This document shows positions 36,027 through 49,300 of a stretch of DNA of 64,000 nucleotides, piece by piece; position 1 is the stretch's first letter, and each line of letters begins with the position of its first letter. Under the pieces are notes generated by a model, which had not been told where the DNA came from, searched no databases, and was given only the letters and a program-made list of their open reading frames with translations. This DNA is from Struthidea cinerea (Eukaryota; Chordata; Aves; Passeriformes; Corcoracidae), in contig VZTI01003402.1 in NCBI GenBank assembly GCA_013397865.1, positions 434,001 to 498,000 on the forward strand, written 5' to 3'. Made by a program: the position numbers and the translations under genes.

Positions 36027-36375
36027 TTCTGTGAGAACTTTGCGGTTCTCACAGAAGCTATGAAAAACACAGCTATGGGTTTTTTGTAAACTAACTCTTT
36101 ATCTTGCACCTGGGTTTGTTATGCAAGATTGTTATGGTTCTAGCCTTCTGATATTTTGGAGTAAGTGTCTTAGAGCTTGACCAATCCCCTCAAGGGGTGA
36201 ATGGCCGAGCACCCAATTGTGTTATGCCATTCAACACACTCTTTGCGAACCCTGTTATAAAAAGATGATTATAATTAATTAAACTACTGCTACTACTTTC
36301 TTCCTGAATTTGGATCGTGTTGTTTCTTGCCGTTCTCGGTACTTTACAGCGACACCAGTGAAATAAAGATCCTGT
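36027..36375 (+). mobile_element. Solo-LTR-like element of an avian endogenous retrovirus
   Basis: It opens with a 12-bp perfect inverted repeat (36027-36038 and 36045-36056, TTCTGTGAGAAC and its complement around six bases). A TATAAAA promoter-like box follows near 36260, then ATTAAA-type signals, a TTTACAGCGACA end-like sequence at about 36343-36354, and AATAAA at about 36362. This layout resembles LTRs I associate with bird ERVs. No coding region or second LTR is nearby, so it would be a solo LTR. The exact ends are unsure and I found no clear target-site duplication. Confidence 0.55.
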
Positions 36376-38349
36376 TTGTTTGGTTTTTAATGTGTGGCAC
36401 TCATGTGCTCCAAGAGTGTTTTCATCTTTAGTCTTTAGTATGTTACTCAGATGTGAAAGATTTCCTCAGTGAGAAAAGCTAGTGGATAACACCAGATGTG
36501 CACCCACAGCCATGATTGCTGCTATGCCCTTGTCTTTGCCTGAGTGAGAAGGATGCAGCCAGTCCAGAGTGGCCTTTGAGATGTCCTAGTTGTAGACAGT
36601 ATTGGTGTTCTAAAAACTACTTAGACACATATCTGGTTTTGGCTGCTGAGAACTGGGTTAAACGATGGCTGAAAACTTCAGTATAAATGCCACTCGTGTG
36701 TACTAGAGTTACAGAAGATAAGGAAAAAATTATAATCATTATTTTATATTATATATAAACAAATACTCTCTGTTTATTAGGTAATATTTTGCATATATAT
36801 ACATACATATGCTTACATAAATTATTAGCATCAGTCTGTTCTGAATGACATATAAATGATTGTTTCTGGTTTATGCTTCAAGTAAAAGACCCGAAAAAGT
36901 CAGAAAAATTAATTATTTAAAATCCTGGATCTGTGAGAAGACAGGGAGATACTTACCTTTCTTTCTTTTTGTTTTTTTTTTTTTTTCAATAGTTCCAGAA
37001 TGGGAAGAACATTACAAATTTGAGGATGATTGATGTCTGCCATCTTTTTGGTAAAAGATTTACAGGAACAAAGTTGGTGAGCTATATTCTCACAGTGTCC
37101 TGTTGAAACAGTTCCTGGTGTTATGTCAGTTTCATGAGGCAAAACACAATGTAGACTTGAGCAGTCTACACTGGGGAGGTTGATATGGTGTGCACTAAGC
37201 GTCTGGGCCCTTGGTTCATCGATCAAATTCTTCACTTGGAAAAAAGGCAACCCCCCTCCCCCCCCAGGATGTGGGTTTTGAAGGCTCTAAAGCATATTGC
37301 CACAGGCTTTTTTGCCATTATGAAAAAACTTCATTACCTTGGTCCTTTACAAAGGCAGGAATAGTATGGCATTGCCAGCATGATGATTGGGAAAAGCAGA
37401 GTTTCTAGAATGGTGTCAGAACAACAGGGTTAAAACTTGTGATCTGCAGAACAGGGTTCTTATTTGCTGCCTAGGAGGATGTTTGTATTTTGAGGAGAGC
37501 CTGATTCCTCAACAGGAAGAGATCACATCAGTGACGAAGGAAAACTTACAAAGGAGAATAAAGATTTCAGGATAGGGAAACAGTATTCAGAGCCTTACCA
37601 GTACATAGCCTTGGTATGTCCCTGCATGGCTAGGTATAGATTTATATTTTGAAAGACCTGAAACATGGCACTACAGCCTCCCTCAGGCAGCTATCACAAA
37701 TATATTCAACCCCATCAGTACAGTGGCTGTCTTATATCTCAGAGAGAGCACAGAGAATTCTCATGGACCGAAGGACAGAGTTAAAGAGGGACCTCTGGTT
37801 TAAGAAGGTGATGCAGTTGCTATTAGGAAACTTGTGGCCTTTAACAGATTTTCCCTCCCTCATGTTGTCACCTACTCCTGTTTTGCAGTAATGAGGCATG
37901 GGCAAGGACCTTGCTTATCAGGTGGAAGAATGCAAAGCCGTTTATTGCACAGTCAGAATTCCTTAAATACCAGCAGCCAACAGGATATAACATCATATAA
38001 ACAGGAAGGATGTTCACCACAGTGTCTCCCAATCACCTGGGGCATTGCACAGATTTTACCTAGTATGGTAATAGGCAAACAATGCCCTATAAGGCCACAA
38101 ACTACAATGAACACTTCTCATAGGCCCAGTCTGTCCATAAACACACAATCCTCTCTCAGTCCATCCCCGGTGACCTGGATGCACTCCCAGGGTCACCTCC
38201 GGGCCCAGGACAGAGGCCCTCTCTCTGATCCTCAGGGCCCACCTCTCTTCCAGCACACAGTGCACTCCAACACTCCTGCAAAACAGAGTGACAGTTCCTA
38301 ATGAGACCAACAAGGGATTTTCTTCCTATCAGAAAAAGGCATGTATTAT
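36376..38349. other. No gene recognised; simple repeats
   Basis: Includes an AT-rich tract of TA repeats (about 36744-36815), a poly-T stretch near 36970 and a C-rich run near 37253-37266. ORFs up to 155 codons (37834-38301) show no recognisable domain and lie next to the CR1 element. Confidence 0.45.
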
Positions 38350-38843
38350 TTACTGTGTCCAGTTCTGGGCCCCTCAGTTTAGGAATGATGTTGAGATGCT
38401 TGGATGCGTGCAGAGAAGGGCAACAAGGCCGGTGAAGGGTCTGGAATACAAGCCCTGTGAAGAGTGGCTGAGGGAGCTGGGGTTGTTTAGCCTGGAGAAG
38501 AGGAGGCTCAGGGGGAGGCTCATCACTTTCTGTGGTTGTAGCCAGGTGGGGGGTCAGTCTTTTCTCCCAGATGACCAGTGACAGGATGAGGGGACACAGC
38601 CTCAAGCTGCCAGGGGAAGTTTAGACAAGATAATAGAAAAAAATTCTCCACAGAAAGAGTGGTTCAGCACTGGAATGGGCTGCCCAGGGATGTGGTTGAG
38701 TCACTGTCCCTGGAGGTGTTTAAAAGAAACTTGAGGAGGCAATCAGTGCCATGGTTTAGCTGATAAGGTAATGATAGGTCACAGGTTGGACTTGATGATC
38801 TCAAAGGTCTTTTCCAGCCTAGTTTGTTCTGTGATTCTGTGAT
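38350..38843 (+). mobile_element. CR1 LINE fragment, 3' half kilobase
   Basis: It encodes the degraded C-terminal end of the CR1 ORF2 product: YCVQFWAP, GCVQRRATRPVKGLEYK, LRELGLFSLEKRRLRGRLI. It then continues through the 3' UTR (GGACTTGATGATCTCAAAGG) to the terminal TTCTGTGATTCTGTGATT repeat at about 38825-38843. Frame breaks show it is an inactive, 5'-truncated copy. Confidence 0.95.
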
Positions 38844-41800
38844 TTCTACATTTTTCTGCATGTCTAAAGCGCACCGCCTGGACCATTTCTGAATGCTAGG
38901 AATTGACAGAGAGCCTGTGGCTTATTTAAAGAAAGCTCAACTACTGTGGCCTCTGGGGATATTAGTTTTTGGGGAAATAATCAGTGCATGTGCTTTTACA
39001 CAATTCTAGCTCAGACTTTGACACATACTTCAAAACCACAGTGAATGAGAGCCATATTTAATGTAAGTCTCTACTACCAATGGGAAGTTTCTCACCTTTT
39101 TTCTCAGCTACTTCGTCCTCACAAACGATGGGTCCCAGGTCTTGACCTCGCTTCTAAAGGGTTTAGGAGGACATAATGGGAACTCGATTCTTCTTTTTCT
39201 TTTACCATTTTGTCTTTTTTTTTTTTCTCTATGTATCAGACACAAACACTTCCCTGAGAGAACGGAATCCATCTTATTCGAAGTGTCCTACCATTACACA
39301 AGGCTTAGCAATCTCTAGGCTCTTTCTCAGAAAGGGTACAATTCTGTGAGAGAGGATGTCACATATGCACGCTACACCTATCACCCTCATCACAGTGAAT
39401 CAGGAACCCACTGAAGGACATGTTGTGCAATAGGTCTGGCATAGGGAAGGGTTTTCACAGCTTTTATCACATGAATAACTATTCTTATTCAAAATCCGGA
39501 GGCCTTCTGATAACCTAGCATTTAGCTCGACCATTACTTTACCAAGAAGGAATGTTATGATGGCCTTTTTTGCCCTTATTGGTGTCAGCATGAATCACAG
39601 GAACTATTGCAAATTGTCCCACATAAACAGTACTTGTTCTTTCCTTGAAGGGGGAAGCAGCACAACTCGGGTATAGAAAATCTCCCACATGCTACATGCA
39701 GCACACTGTCCATGTATATGCACCAGAGGGATGTTTTGTGAATCTCTGTGGTGAAGAGGAATTCATGAGCAGCCCCTGAGCAGAATTACTTAAAGTAAGG
39801 GCTAGTTTACCATGCCTGAAAAAAATTTAAGCACTGTTACAGATTTTTTTTTCCAACCATCTGTTCACTGCTCAGCAGTACCTCAGGCAACTTAGCCTAC
39901 TTGTCCTACCTTTGCTCATGTGGAACAATAATTCCTGAAGGGATGAATAATATCAGAGCAGCATAAATTGTGCCCATTTCTTACCTCCCTCAGGAGATCT
40001 AAAAAGCAGTTTCTTCAGAGATGTTGTTCCAGCTGTAGGGATAGTTTATTTCCACTAAATCCTCTTCCCAAGAATGTGAAAATTTCAAGGATTTAACTGA
40101 TGGGATTGTAAACCCCCAATTTATGGGCAAACTCCAGCATAGGCTTTGCTGCACAGAGTAGAGTAAAAGCTCACATTGCTTATATTGTCTTCTGAAAGCA
40201 TCTCTGTCCAAACATCACGCACCTCTGAGACTTCCCTCCAGCTGCTGAATTTAGCGTGCCCCCTCAGCTACTTCTCTTGCTAATTACTTGCTTACAAGCT
40301 TCACTCCCTATCTACTATTGCAACAACACATCATCAGTAAGGCAAAATTAACCTGTCTCAATGGTCTAACCCAGCTCAGATCCTCTTCTCTATTTACTTT
40401 ACTCCTTTTACAGCTGTAGCAGTTTCAACTATGTAAACCCTGTCCATGTTGGTAGTTGGCTTTTTTAATTCTTGAAATAAAAAGAGCCAACAGTCTCCCC
40501 TGGTAATCTTTTACTTGGCACCTTGTTCTCAAGCACTTTAGTAACTCCATCTGCTTTGAAAATGTCACTGGCCTACATCTGTTAATAACCTTTTTCAAGG
40601 TTCTTTTGATTTCCAGCACATTCATTCACTCCTTTGGTAAAGGAAGGCCCTTCCCTTCTTATTTTCTTTCCCTTTCCCCCCTTCCTTTTCTTTTCATTTC
40701 CTTGGGGAAGGACTTTTAAAAGTTTAAGACCTGGTAGCTCCAAGGCAGAAAAGTGGGCCCACAACAGTGGCAAAGGATGTCTAGACCTGCTGACGAGTGT
40801 TACTGGCAATGATTACAGGCTGGTTTCAGGGCTCCTATCTGAAGGACTTCAACTGGGTGCATTCTGGACCCAGAATGTGCTCCTACTCACAGCTGTCAGA
40901 GATTTAGTTCAGCTCTACCTGTGTCTCCCCACTGCTATTTTCAATGGCAATTAGTTTCTGCTCCCACATGTGCACTTGGAGTTTAGGTCACTGAGGGAAA
41001 TCTATGCTGTTTAGGACACATAAACCTCAGCTCCAACATGACCAAAGGAAGAGTGAGGCGAGTTGGTGGCCAGGCTCCCACGCCAGCCAGTGCCTGGCTC
41101 TCAGCAGCACCACAGCTTGACCTCACCGGATTCTGGCCCACAGCAAACCACACACAGCTGCAGGTGTGCTCTTGCCTAGGGAGCAGGATTGTGCCTTGCA
41201 CTCAATATGACACACCAGGGAGGGAGATGATGTAAGACAGAGCTCACCCCATTCCCCCAGGTTCTAGAAAGCTGTTTTGCTTATTGACAGCAGACTGCTT
41301 CTGCCTTAAAATGAGTGGGAGATTTAGGGGCAGGATCTGGATCTGCTTTCAACTCAGAAAGCTGAAACAGGGGAAAAGCTGCTGTAGTGGGTGTGCTGCC
41401 TTGGATTTATATGGATTTATTTATTTATTTAAGTCTTTCTATGAAGTGAGACCTGGGGAAGTCTTGGTCTAAGCTCTTTTCTCAGGAAGGCTCATAATTT
41501 GATTTTATCAGGCGACAGTTTCAGTCTACTTTTAGAGTGGGGGAGGGGGAATGTGCTCAGATCACTCACTGCAAAGCAAGTTTCAAACACGCTTTACTGG
41601 CACACACATTGCCAGTTTCAGCTCAGGTGACTCAAGAATCTCACAAACTGAGTCACTATTTCGGTGACATCAATGCTACCTGCAGTAGTAAATTGCTGAA
41701 ACTTATCAAAATAGTTCTATGATAAAGATGCTTCTGTTTTAACTCATCCTGTCCCTATCATGGACAGCTAATGGATGTCAACTGTCACATTTTCTAACTG

Positions 41801-42978
41801 GGAGAAGTGAAAAATGGTGCAGTGACCATTGCCAGGGCCTAGGTGACCTGTCTGTACTGGGAACAGCCAAACTGACAACAGGCAAGTGCCTCTGCCTGTG
41901 GCTTTGCTGCCTCTGCCAGCTGTGCCCCAGAATGGCCTCCAGTTCCAGAACCAAAGGGTTTGAGCCAGTCACTTTTGTGTTGCCCACAGCCAGAAAGCAC
42001 AAGCGTGCCAGCCACCAGCTCTCTTCCCATGCAAGAAGAATAGAGTGAAAATTCTGAGGCTGGGAATCTGGGTCCAAGCCACCCATTGTGGAATTACTAG
42101 AAATTTTCTCAAGTGGAAGCACAACGAGCATAAATTTACTACTCTAATTAAAACCAAAGTAACCTGCATCTTTGGGAGGATCCTGATCATGTCAGAGCTG
42201 TAAGAAGATACGGTCCAGTTCCTTTCATCATTCCTTTACCTCACTTTGATCCCAACACTTAAGTTTAGGATGCAGCACTTAGAACAAACTCTCAGTGTGG
42301 TATAGTAGGATGTTTAAAAAAACCTCACATTCTGTTTCCTTTCTGCTGGGTTCAGACTTTTAGACCAAATCACCCTGAAAAAGATGTTTGTGCGACAGGA
42401 AAATGCGGTATCGAGATTATCAGAACAAGGTAGGCAGCAATATATTTCTTGACTTGATTGCAAAAAATGACAAGGAAACCACAGGACATCGGTGTGAATG
42501 CAATGGAACAAGGCCACGAGACGTGTTATGTGCCACAGACATAAAGGTTTGTATAGATTTGAATGAGATTCAATTTAGATCAAAAGGACTTCCAGGGCTT
42601 TTTTTCTTCTTTAAGATAGAGGCATGTCTTTTTGGCATTACACAGCTTGTGGCTATTGAGGCAGATCTGAAGGTAACAGGATGTGGAGCATGCACTTCTG
42701 ATTTACTAGTACAAATGGCTTACACAGGCATGGAAAGTAAACTGCTTAAAGCTCTTTAAGATCAAAGATGAGACTTATTAGCAGGACTGTCTGGGGAGCT
42801 TTTTCTCATCACTTCCTTGCCACGTTAATTTGGTACAAAGGTACTTCCCCGACAGACCTATTTGCACAACACAATACCCACATTTTGTAACACATTCCCT
42901 GCACTAACATCCATGCCATGACCCCCACACCCCCTCTCACTCTGCTGTTGCATTTTGCTTCTTTCTATTTCTCTTGGG
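38844..42978. other. No gene recognised; AT-rich unique sequence
   Basis: Contains T-rich tracts (near 39216), an ATTT repeat near 41418 and a 123-codon stop-free stretch at 42388-42759 without recognised domains. Confidence 0.45.
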
Positions 42979-43381
42979 TCATAGAATCAAAGAATGGTTT
43001 GAGTTGGAAGGGATCTTGTAGATCATTTAGTTCCAATACCACTGCCATGGGCAGGGACACCTCCTGCTAGACCAGGATGCTCAGAGCCCCAACCAGTTTG
43101 GCCTTGAACACATCCAGGGATGGGCATCCACAGCTTCTCTGGGCAACCGGTGCCAGTGCCTCACTGCCCCCACAATAAAGAATTTCTTCAGCATATCTAA
43201 CCTAAATTTCCCCTCTTTCAGTTTGCACCCATTATTCCTTGTCCTGTCACTACACTTCCTGATGAAGAGTCCCTCTCTGGCTTCCTTGCAGGCCCCCTTC
43301 AGATACTGGAAGGCTCCTATGAGGTCTCCACACAACCTTCTCTTCTCCAAGCTGAACAGCCTCAACTTTCTCAGCCTGTCA
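42979..43381 (-). mobile_element. CR1 LINE fragment, minus strand
   Basis: The + strand starts with TCATAGAATCAAAGAATGG and GTTGGAAGGGATCTTGTAGA, an antisense CR1 3' end. On the minus strand the ORF2 tail is readable: LRKLRLFSLEKRRLCGDLIG, then DRTRNNGCKLKEGKFRLDM and RHWHRLPREAVDAHP. It is truncated at the 5' end and inactive. Confidence 0.95.
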
Positions 43382-46300
43382 GTACCAACTGTTCTTTTGA
43401 TTCCTGTTTTCTTACAGCATCTTCTTCTACCTGCAGGTAGGAAATAACAGCATGACAAACGCACCTGAAACACTGCAAAAATAGGCAATTTTGTTTGCTG
43501 TGACCTCATGGCAGAACGGTACTTTGCAGCACATGAAATGCTCCTACATAACAGCAGCCTGCAAGAACTAAAATACATGGCCATGAAGTACTGTGACAAG
43601 TAACTCACAAAAGATATTTTACCATGTTTTTTCTGTATATTTTTCACTATTCCAGAATTCAGTTCGGTATAACTGAGCCCCGAAGAATTTTGTGCTAACA
43701 TTCAATGGCCTGTAGGACATCCTATGTCCTACATAGAGATAATTTATTCTGTAGAGCTGGTTTTAGCGAGGAGGCAATATTGTCTCTCCCTCAGAAAGCA
43801 TCATCCTTCAGTTTTTTGTCAACTTACCAATTTAACACTCATCTCAATTTAGAAACTGCAAATGTAGGTTCTTAAGTATCACTATCAAAGCATCCAGAAC
43901 AAGACTTGATACATAACTTAGAAAATGCACAAACCAGCTTCTCTCGACCTGATGTAGTTGATGGCTCCTTCATGCACTACTTGTTAACTATTTCTTGTTC
44001 AGCTCTGTGCCCAGCCCCGTAGATTGAAGCCAGGCTCATGGAGCAGACCTTCCTCATTCTAATGCTTCCAACCAAAATCTACAAAGTAAGCCCCACTCCT
44101 GAAAACCATCCGCCTCCAAGGGGACTGTGAAACAGAGCAGCTGGTCCTTGAAGAGCCTGTTGCTTAAATGTAAGTGCTACAGAAAAGAAGGAAAATCAAG
44201 GTCTTATCCTAGCACTTGCCTACTAGCTGTGTATCCCAGTCCCTAATTACAGCTACCTAGAACCTGCTTTCATCCCAACAGCTCTCAGCAATCCTTCAAG
44301 TCTCACTCCAGAAAGAGAGAAATCTCCTACTATTTTCTAACTTTCCATCTCAGCTTCTCTCAATCACATTCTGGAAAGTACTAAACAAAGATGCTTTCCT
44401 CAAAGCTTTATCATTTTCTGCTAGTCATGAGGTCCTTGCATGAAGAATCTTTGCCTGGCTAACACCAATAAGAAATGCCATAAATGAGCACAAATCATCT
44501 GGGCACAGAGCCATCCATAAACAGAGCACAGGCATTACTGTTGAGGAGAAATTATTCAAGTTGATTTTTTCTAACTAGAATTATTTCAAAAGAGAACATT
44601 TTATAATTTTCTGTTCACAAGTAAAGATCTTGACACAACCAGCCAACTGATTATAGTCTTTCACAGAAAAAACACAGGGAAAATTACTTTAAACAAAGAA
44701 CTCTGGAATGCACTAATACATAATAACCCATTTCTCTCTGTATCTTTCCTTCTGACTTTCTCAGAAAGAAAAGCTACTTTACATGCCAGATTCTGCTAGC
44801 CTTCAAACTGAGATCATGCTGGCCAAATTAATAGTACCATTCTTACTTGTACCAACTATGATGCAATTCAGCGTATGTGAGTTCTCTAGTAAAACGCCCA
44901 TGCGCTCTGAATTTTTATGTTGCTGCAAGCCCAGATTCTGTATGATGTTCTCTCATTGTGCAGGAAAATCTTTTACACCTCATCTTCTCACATCAAGTTT
45001 TTCAAAATAGGTGGCTACATCATATTTCCCCAAGACATAATGTTCTGTCTTTATCACAAATGAAACCAACCTGTGGACTGGATTTGTGGTGAGATGATTA
45101 GTATCTGGAAGCAAGAGAAAAAGCAGATATGCCTATTCCTCACTAAGTTGTTCCTTTTCAGAGAGTAAACGTTAATAGGGATTTTCAATGCTGAGAGAAA
45201 AATGCAAATCAGACATTAAACTATTGGAAATACTTGTTTAGAAAAAGAGGTGTACATCACTGCCACATCTAAGGTTTTCCAGTGCGTAACAATATACCAG
45301 TTTTTTACAAGAAGAACCTCTGTCTTTCACAGAAGCATTTCATAATACTAGAACATATCATTGCAAAAGCGTCCCAGTTTTGATTTTGAAATGTAGTCAC
45401 CTTTCCTCTCAGTTAACAGGACTTTCAAGACTAAAATATCTGTTTCAGGTACACGATTCCAAAATTTACTCATATATGTTCATCCCCCTAATAAATATGG
45501 CTGAACAGTAAAGATGTCTTTGATAGTACTTCTAGGGTATTTTCTTCACTAAAATTTGAAAGATTCAACATTTTTAAAGAAAGAATAGGTCTATAATCTA
45601 CTCAGGTTTGTTGTTGAATTCAGGTTACTTGCTTTCAGAAAAACATACATTTTAATCTCTAAATTCTTTATAGTCTTTAAATGAAAGATGTCTTTGCAAA
45701 TGCACTTTGTTACATATTTAAGGACAGTGAGGAGCGCACAGACACTGAGAAGGAGATTGCATTACTTTGTGCAAATCTGGTCTCTCTTTGTGTTTATTAT
45801 TAAAACTGTGTCTGTTGGAAATAGAGACACTAAGTTGCTATTAGTATGAAGCAAAATTTTGCTTGGTCTTTTGCAGGTTCAAGTATGAATGTTCCTTGTA
45901 TGCTCTTCATTCTGAGTCTCCCTTATGTTTTGTCTTCCCTGTTTAGACCTGAGTGATTTGAAAGGTTTACCACATTAACTGAATTAATTTGATTTCTTTA
46001 AATGGATGGAATGTAGAATTTCTCTAGCCTGTGTCTGCTTGGAAGACAAAAAGTTGTGTTTGATTAACATATGACATCCAGAAATTTAACTGCAGACTGA
46101 TTTCAAAACATCAAGAAACAGTGAAATCCTACCACTTCTTTTGAAAGTTTATTTTACTGGTTGATCACTTTCAGAGTTAAACTCCTGAACCTTTATAAGT
46201 GTGGGTAAATTTTTCTGGTCAGTCTAATTTCTGAATTACTGCACATGTGCCAGTGGCTCTCTTGCTGTCACAGTGTTTGGAATTTGGGACTGCACCTTGA

Positions 46301-49300
46301 ACTTGCTCAAACCGTTTGTGAGTACTGATCCATTCCTTGTATTGTATTAGCAAATAGAGACACCAGCTAAGATTTCACTGACAGGTGCACAGTATCTGTC
46401 TGTCTCTGTGATGAACAGGCGAAGTGCAAGGTGTGAGAAAAGTCCTTCCACTTTTTACAGATGAAGAAATAGGAATCTACAAAGGAATAAATGAAGATCA
46501 GAATTTGGCTCTGAAACTTGCCTGAGAGGAACAAGAAGTTTGTGGGAACTGAACCCAGAAAGCAAATTCATGTCTAAAAAGCCCAGAAAAGAGCCAAACA
46601 ACTTATATTTATAACAGATTAGAGCTCCTGACCTAATTCTGTTTTCTGATACCCAACTGCTTACTGCCTCATATCCTGTAAACTCAGTCTGTGCCTTGAT
46701 GCACTCCCACATACATGGCACCAGACCGACACCACTTGTGTCGTTTCAGTCTAAGCCAATTACAAATTCGGAAGCTTTTAGTCAGCAGCTAATGTGATAT
46801 TTTCACTGTCTTTAATGGATATGAACAATATATGTTATGCCTTGTTACATACATTTTCTTTCTTTGCCAGTAGAAGCATTTCTGTGACCAGAGTACTGTG
46901 TAGCATGTTGATTCTGAGTGTTTGGTGACAAGCTGAATCAAACTCACTCTGGGGTCCTGTACAGAATTTTACCTTTTGGTTCAAATTTTCACTAAGTCCT
47001 TTCCTGAAATCCTCTGATTGTCTTTTTCATGTTTTGTCCTGTAATATCTCAAGTAAAACAATACAGCTGCTACTGTCTGCTATGGCTCTTGGCTTATCCA
47101 TCTAATGATCTAAACCCTGAAATTATAGAATATTCTCTTACTTGGCCCAAGATGGATCAGAGACAGACATAAGTATTAGTTTGTAAAGCAGCTTTAATAG
47201 TCTTCATTTTGGCATAGCACATTTGACTTTTAATAGGTATAGTTGTTTCAATCTTGTGTTAGTTTCGCTGTGGTATACAGAGGGTATTTCCACAAATCAC
47301 ATTATTTAAAACAGACAGGTTTTTTCCTTGCTATGTGGTAGATTTGCATGTATCACTCTTGTCAACTATAATGAAAGTTACACATGTGAAAACCCTGGTG
47401 GCAGATTGTGATAAGGCAGATTTGACACACATCACTCTGCAGATAAGGAGGCTACAAGTCATTGACATTTGTAGTGAAATGCTTTGAGGAAGGATTGTAT
47501 ATAATTGATAATGAGATGCAGATGGCTGGAACAAACTGGATGCCAAAAGGTGACCCGCCTTGGAAGAAAGTTTGTGGCAGAACCCATCCCATAGAAAAGA
47601 GCAGACACAGAAAGGGCAGGCCTGATTTGCTTCTCTATCCTTACTGCAGAATAAGTGTTACTGAAAGTAAAAAAGGACTGGGGAGAAAACAACCCCTTCA
47701 AGATCAGAAGATGGGGTTGGCAGATTTGACAGCAGCACGATAGTTTGTCTGTTTCCTTCTTCCCAACTCCTTCCATTTCACAATGAGAGTCTTTGAGTGC
47801 CTGGTGAAGGTTCCCATCTTAAACACACTATGTCTTTAATGCAGGGTTAAGGAAAAAGTAGCAAGTGAAATGTCATACATCATTTCCCATGCCACCTGCA
47901 CGAAGAATTCTTTCTGTCTTTCTGTTAAAGAAATGGCATCTTCTATTTACTTGAGTGGCAGACATTACTTCCCTCTAGCTTCTACTTTAAATAGTTTCAG
48001 ACATAACTCAAAGATGGTTTAGAAGTACAATGCTGATTTCCTTGCCACTGCCTGATGATTGGTCATACAGTACAGCTATTGCTTATGAATAATCACAAGT
48101 GACCTTGAGATCTAGCCAAGCTAGTAGTAGACTCTGCTTGAAAATACAGCCCACTCAGTTAACTGAACTTGAAATGGGGAGCCTGGGACCTATACTGCCT
48201 AAAGAAGTATAGTAAATGTAAACCTGTAAATGAACTAAGCCAGGGATTTGAAATCTTCAAGAAACCTTAAAGCCAGAAGAAAGCTTCCAGTGAAATCTCA
48301 TAATCATCAAGTCTGGGAAAAGGCTTTAGATGTAAGCTTATGACTTGTTTGCTACATAATGTTGATTTAATAAGCTTCTCTCTATTCCATTAATTTCCAT
48401 TAATGTCTTTTAATGCTGGATTCTGCTGGCTTGCAGACTTCTTTCCTCTGTTTAAAGAAAGTGGAATCTAAGTGCCTGTTACCTCAGAGAGATGCGACTG
48501 TTTCTTTTCCATATATTACCAGAGACAATCTCTTGCATCAAGAATTGATCACCATTCATGGACATTTTTTTCAAACAGCTAAAACCAGAACTGTTAACTG
48601 CAGAAAGAAACCAAAGACATCTCAAATGACTCGCCAGGAGATGACTGACTGCAGGAAAAAAGAATGGGAAATACACCAAGCTGAAATGTGGAGAGAACCA
48701 TGCATTCTGTTACATTTTAAGGACTCTGTTCTTCATAATCAGAAGGGATCTTAAAAAGCCAGAACACAAAGACGTACGTATAAGATGCCATGAACAAAGA
48801 TTACGTAGCTAGAACAAAGAGGTATACAGTCCCCTTCCAGTGTGAGCTGATGAAATGCAAGGCCTCTCAGTGCCACACAATGGAATCCAAAGAAATTAGT
48901 GCCAGAGGACTCTGAATGTCCTTTGCAAAGCTGCAGCCACATGTGAGCTGAGCTGGGCCACAATAATGGCCAGGCCCATGGACCCAGGTGAGCCCTCGCT
49001 CAGGCAGCTGCCCCCACTGTGGTGGGGCCTGGCACTCTGCAGGGGAGAACACGCTGCCTGTGGTGGCACCGGTGCCAGCATCCCTTGGCTCTGCTCCAGC
49101 GTGCTGTGCCACCCACCTCAGCTGGGAGGCCGGCAGACCTGCCGCAAGCAATCTGTTCAAATCTCATTTGGCCAAAACTCCTCTGGTTCCCATCAATAAA
49201 TCCTTGAAATGAGTTTTTTTGCATAGTCGAGAGAACTCCTCATTTCCACTTCTTGACAAAATAATCTATTCTAATCTGCTTTTAACGTTGTCCCACTGCT

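Noticed and set aside
43382..43701. N-terminal half of the 206-codon minus-strand ORF at 43081-43701
   Set aside because: Only the C-terminal part is CR1-derived; the rest has no domain and is a chance extension.
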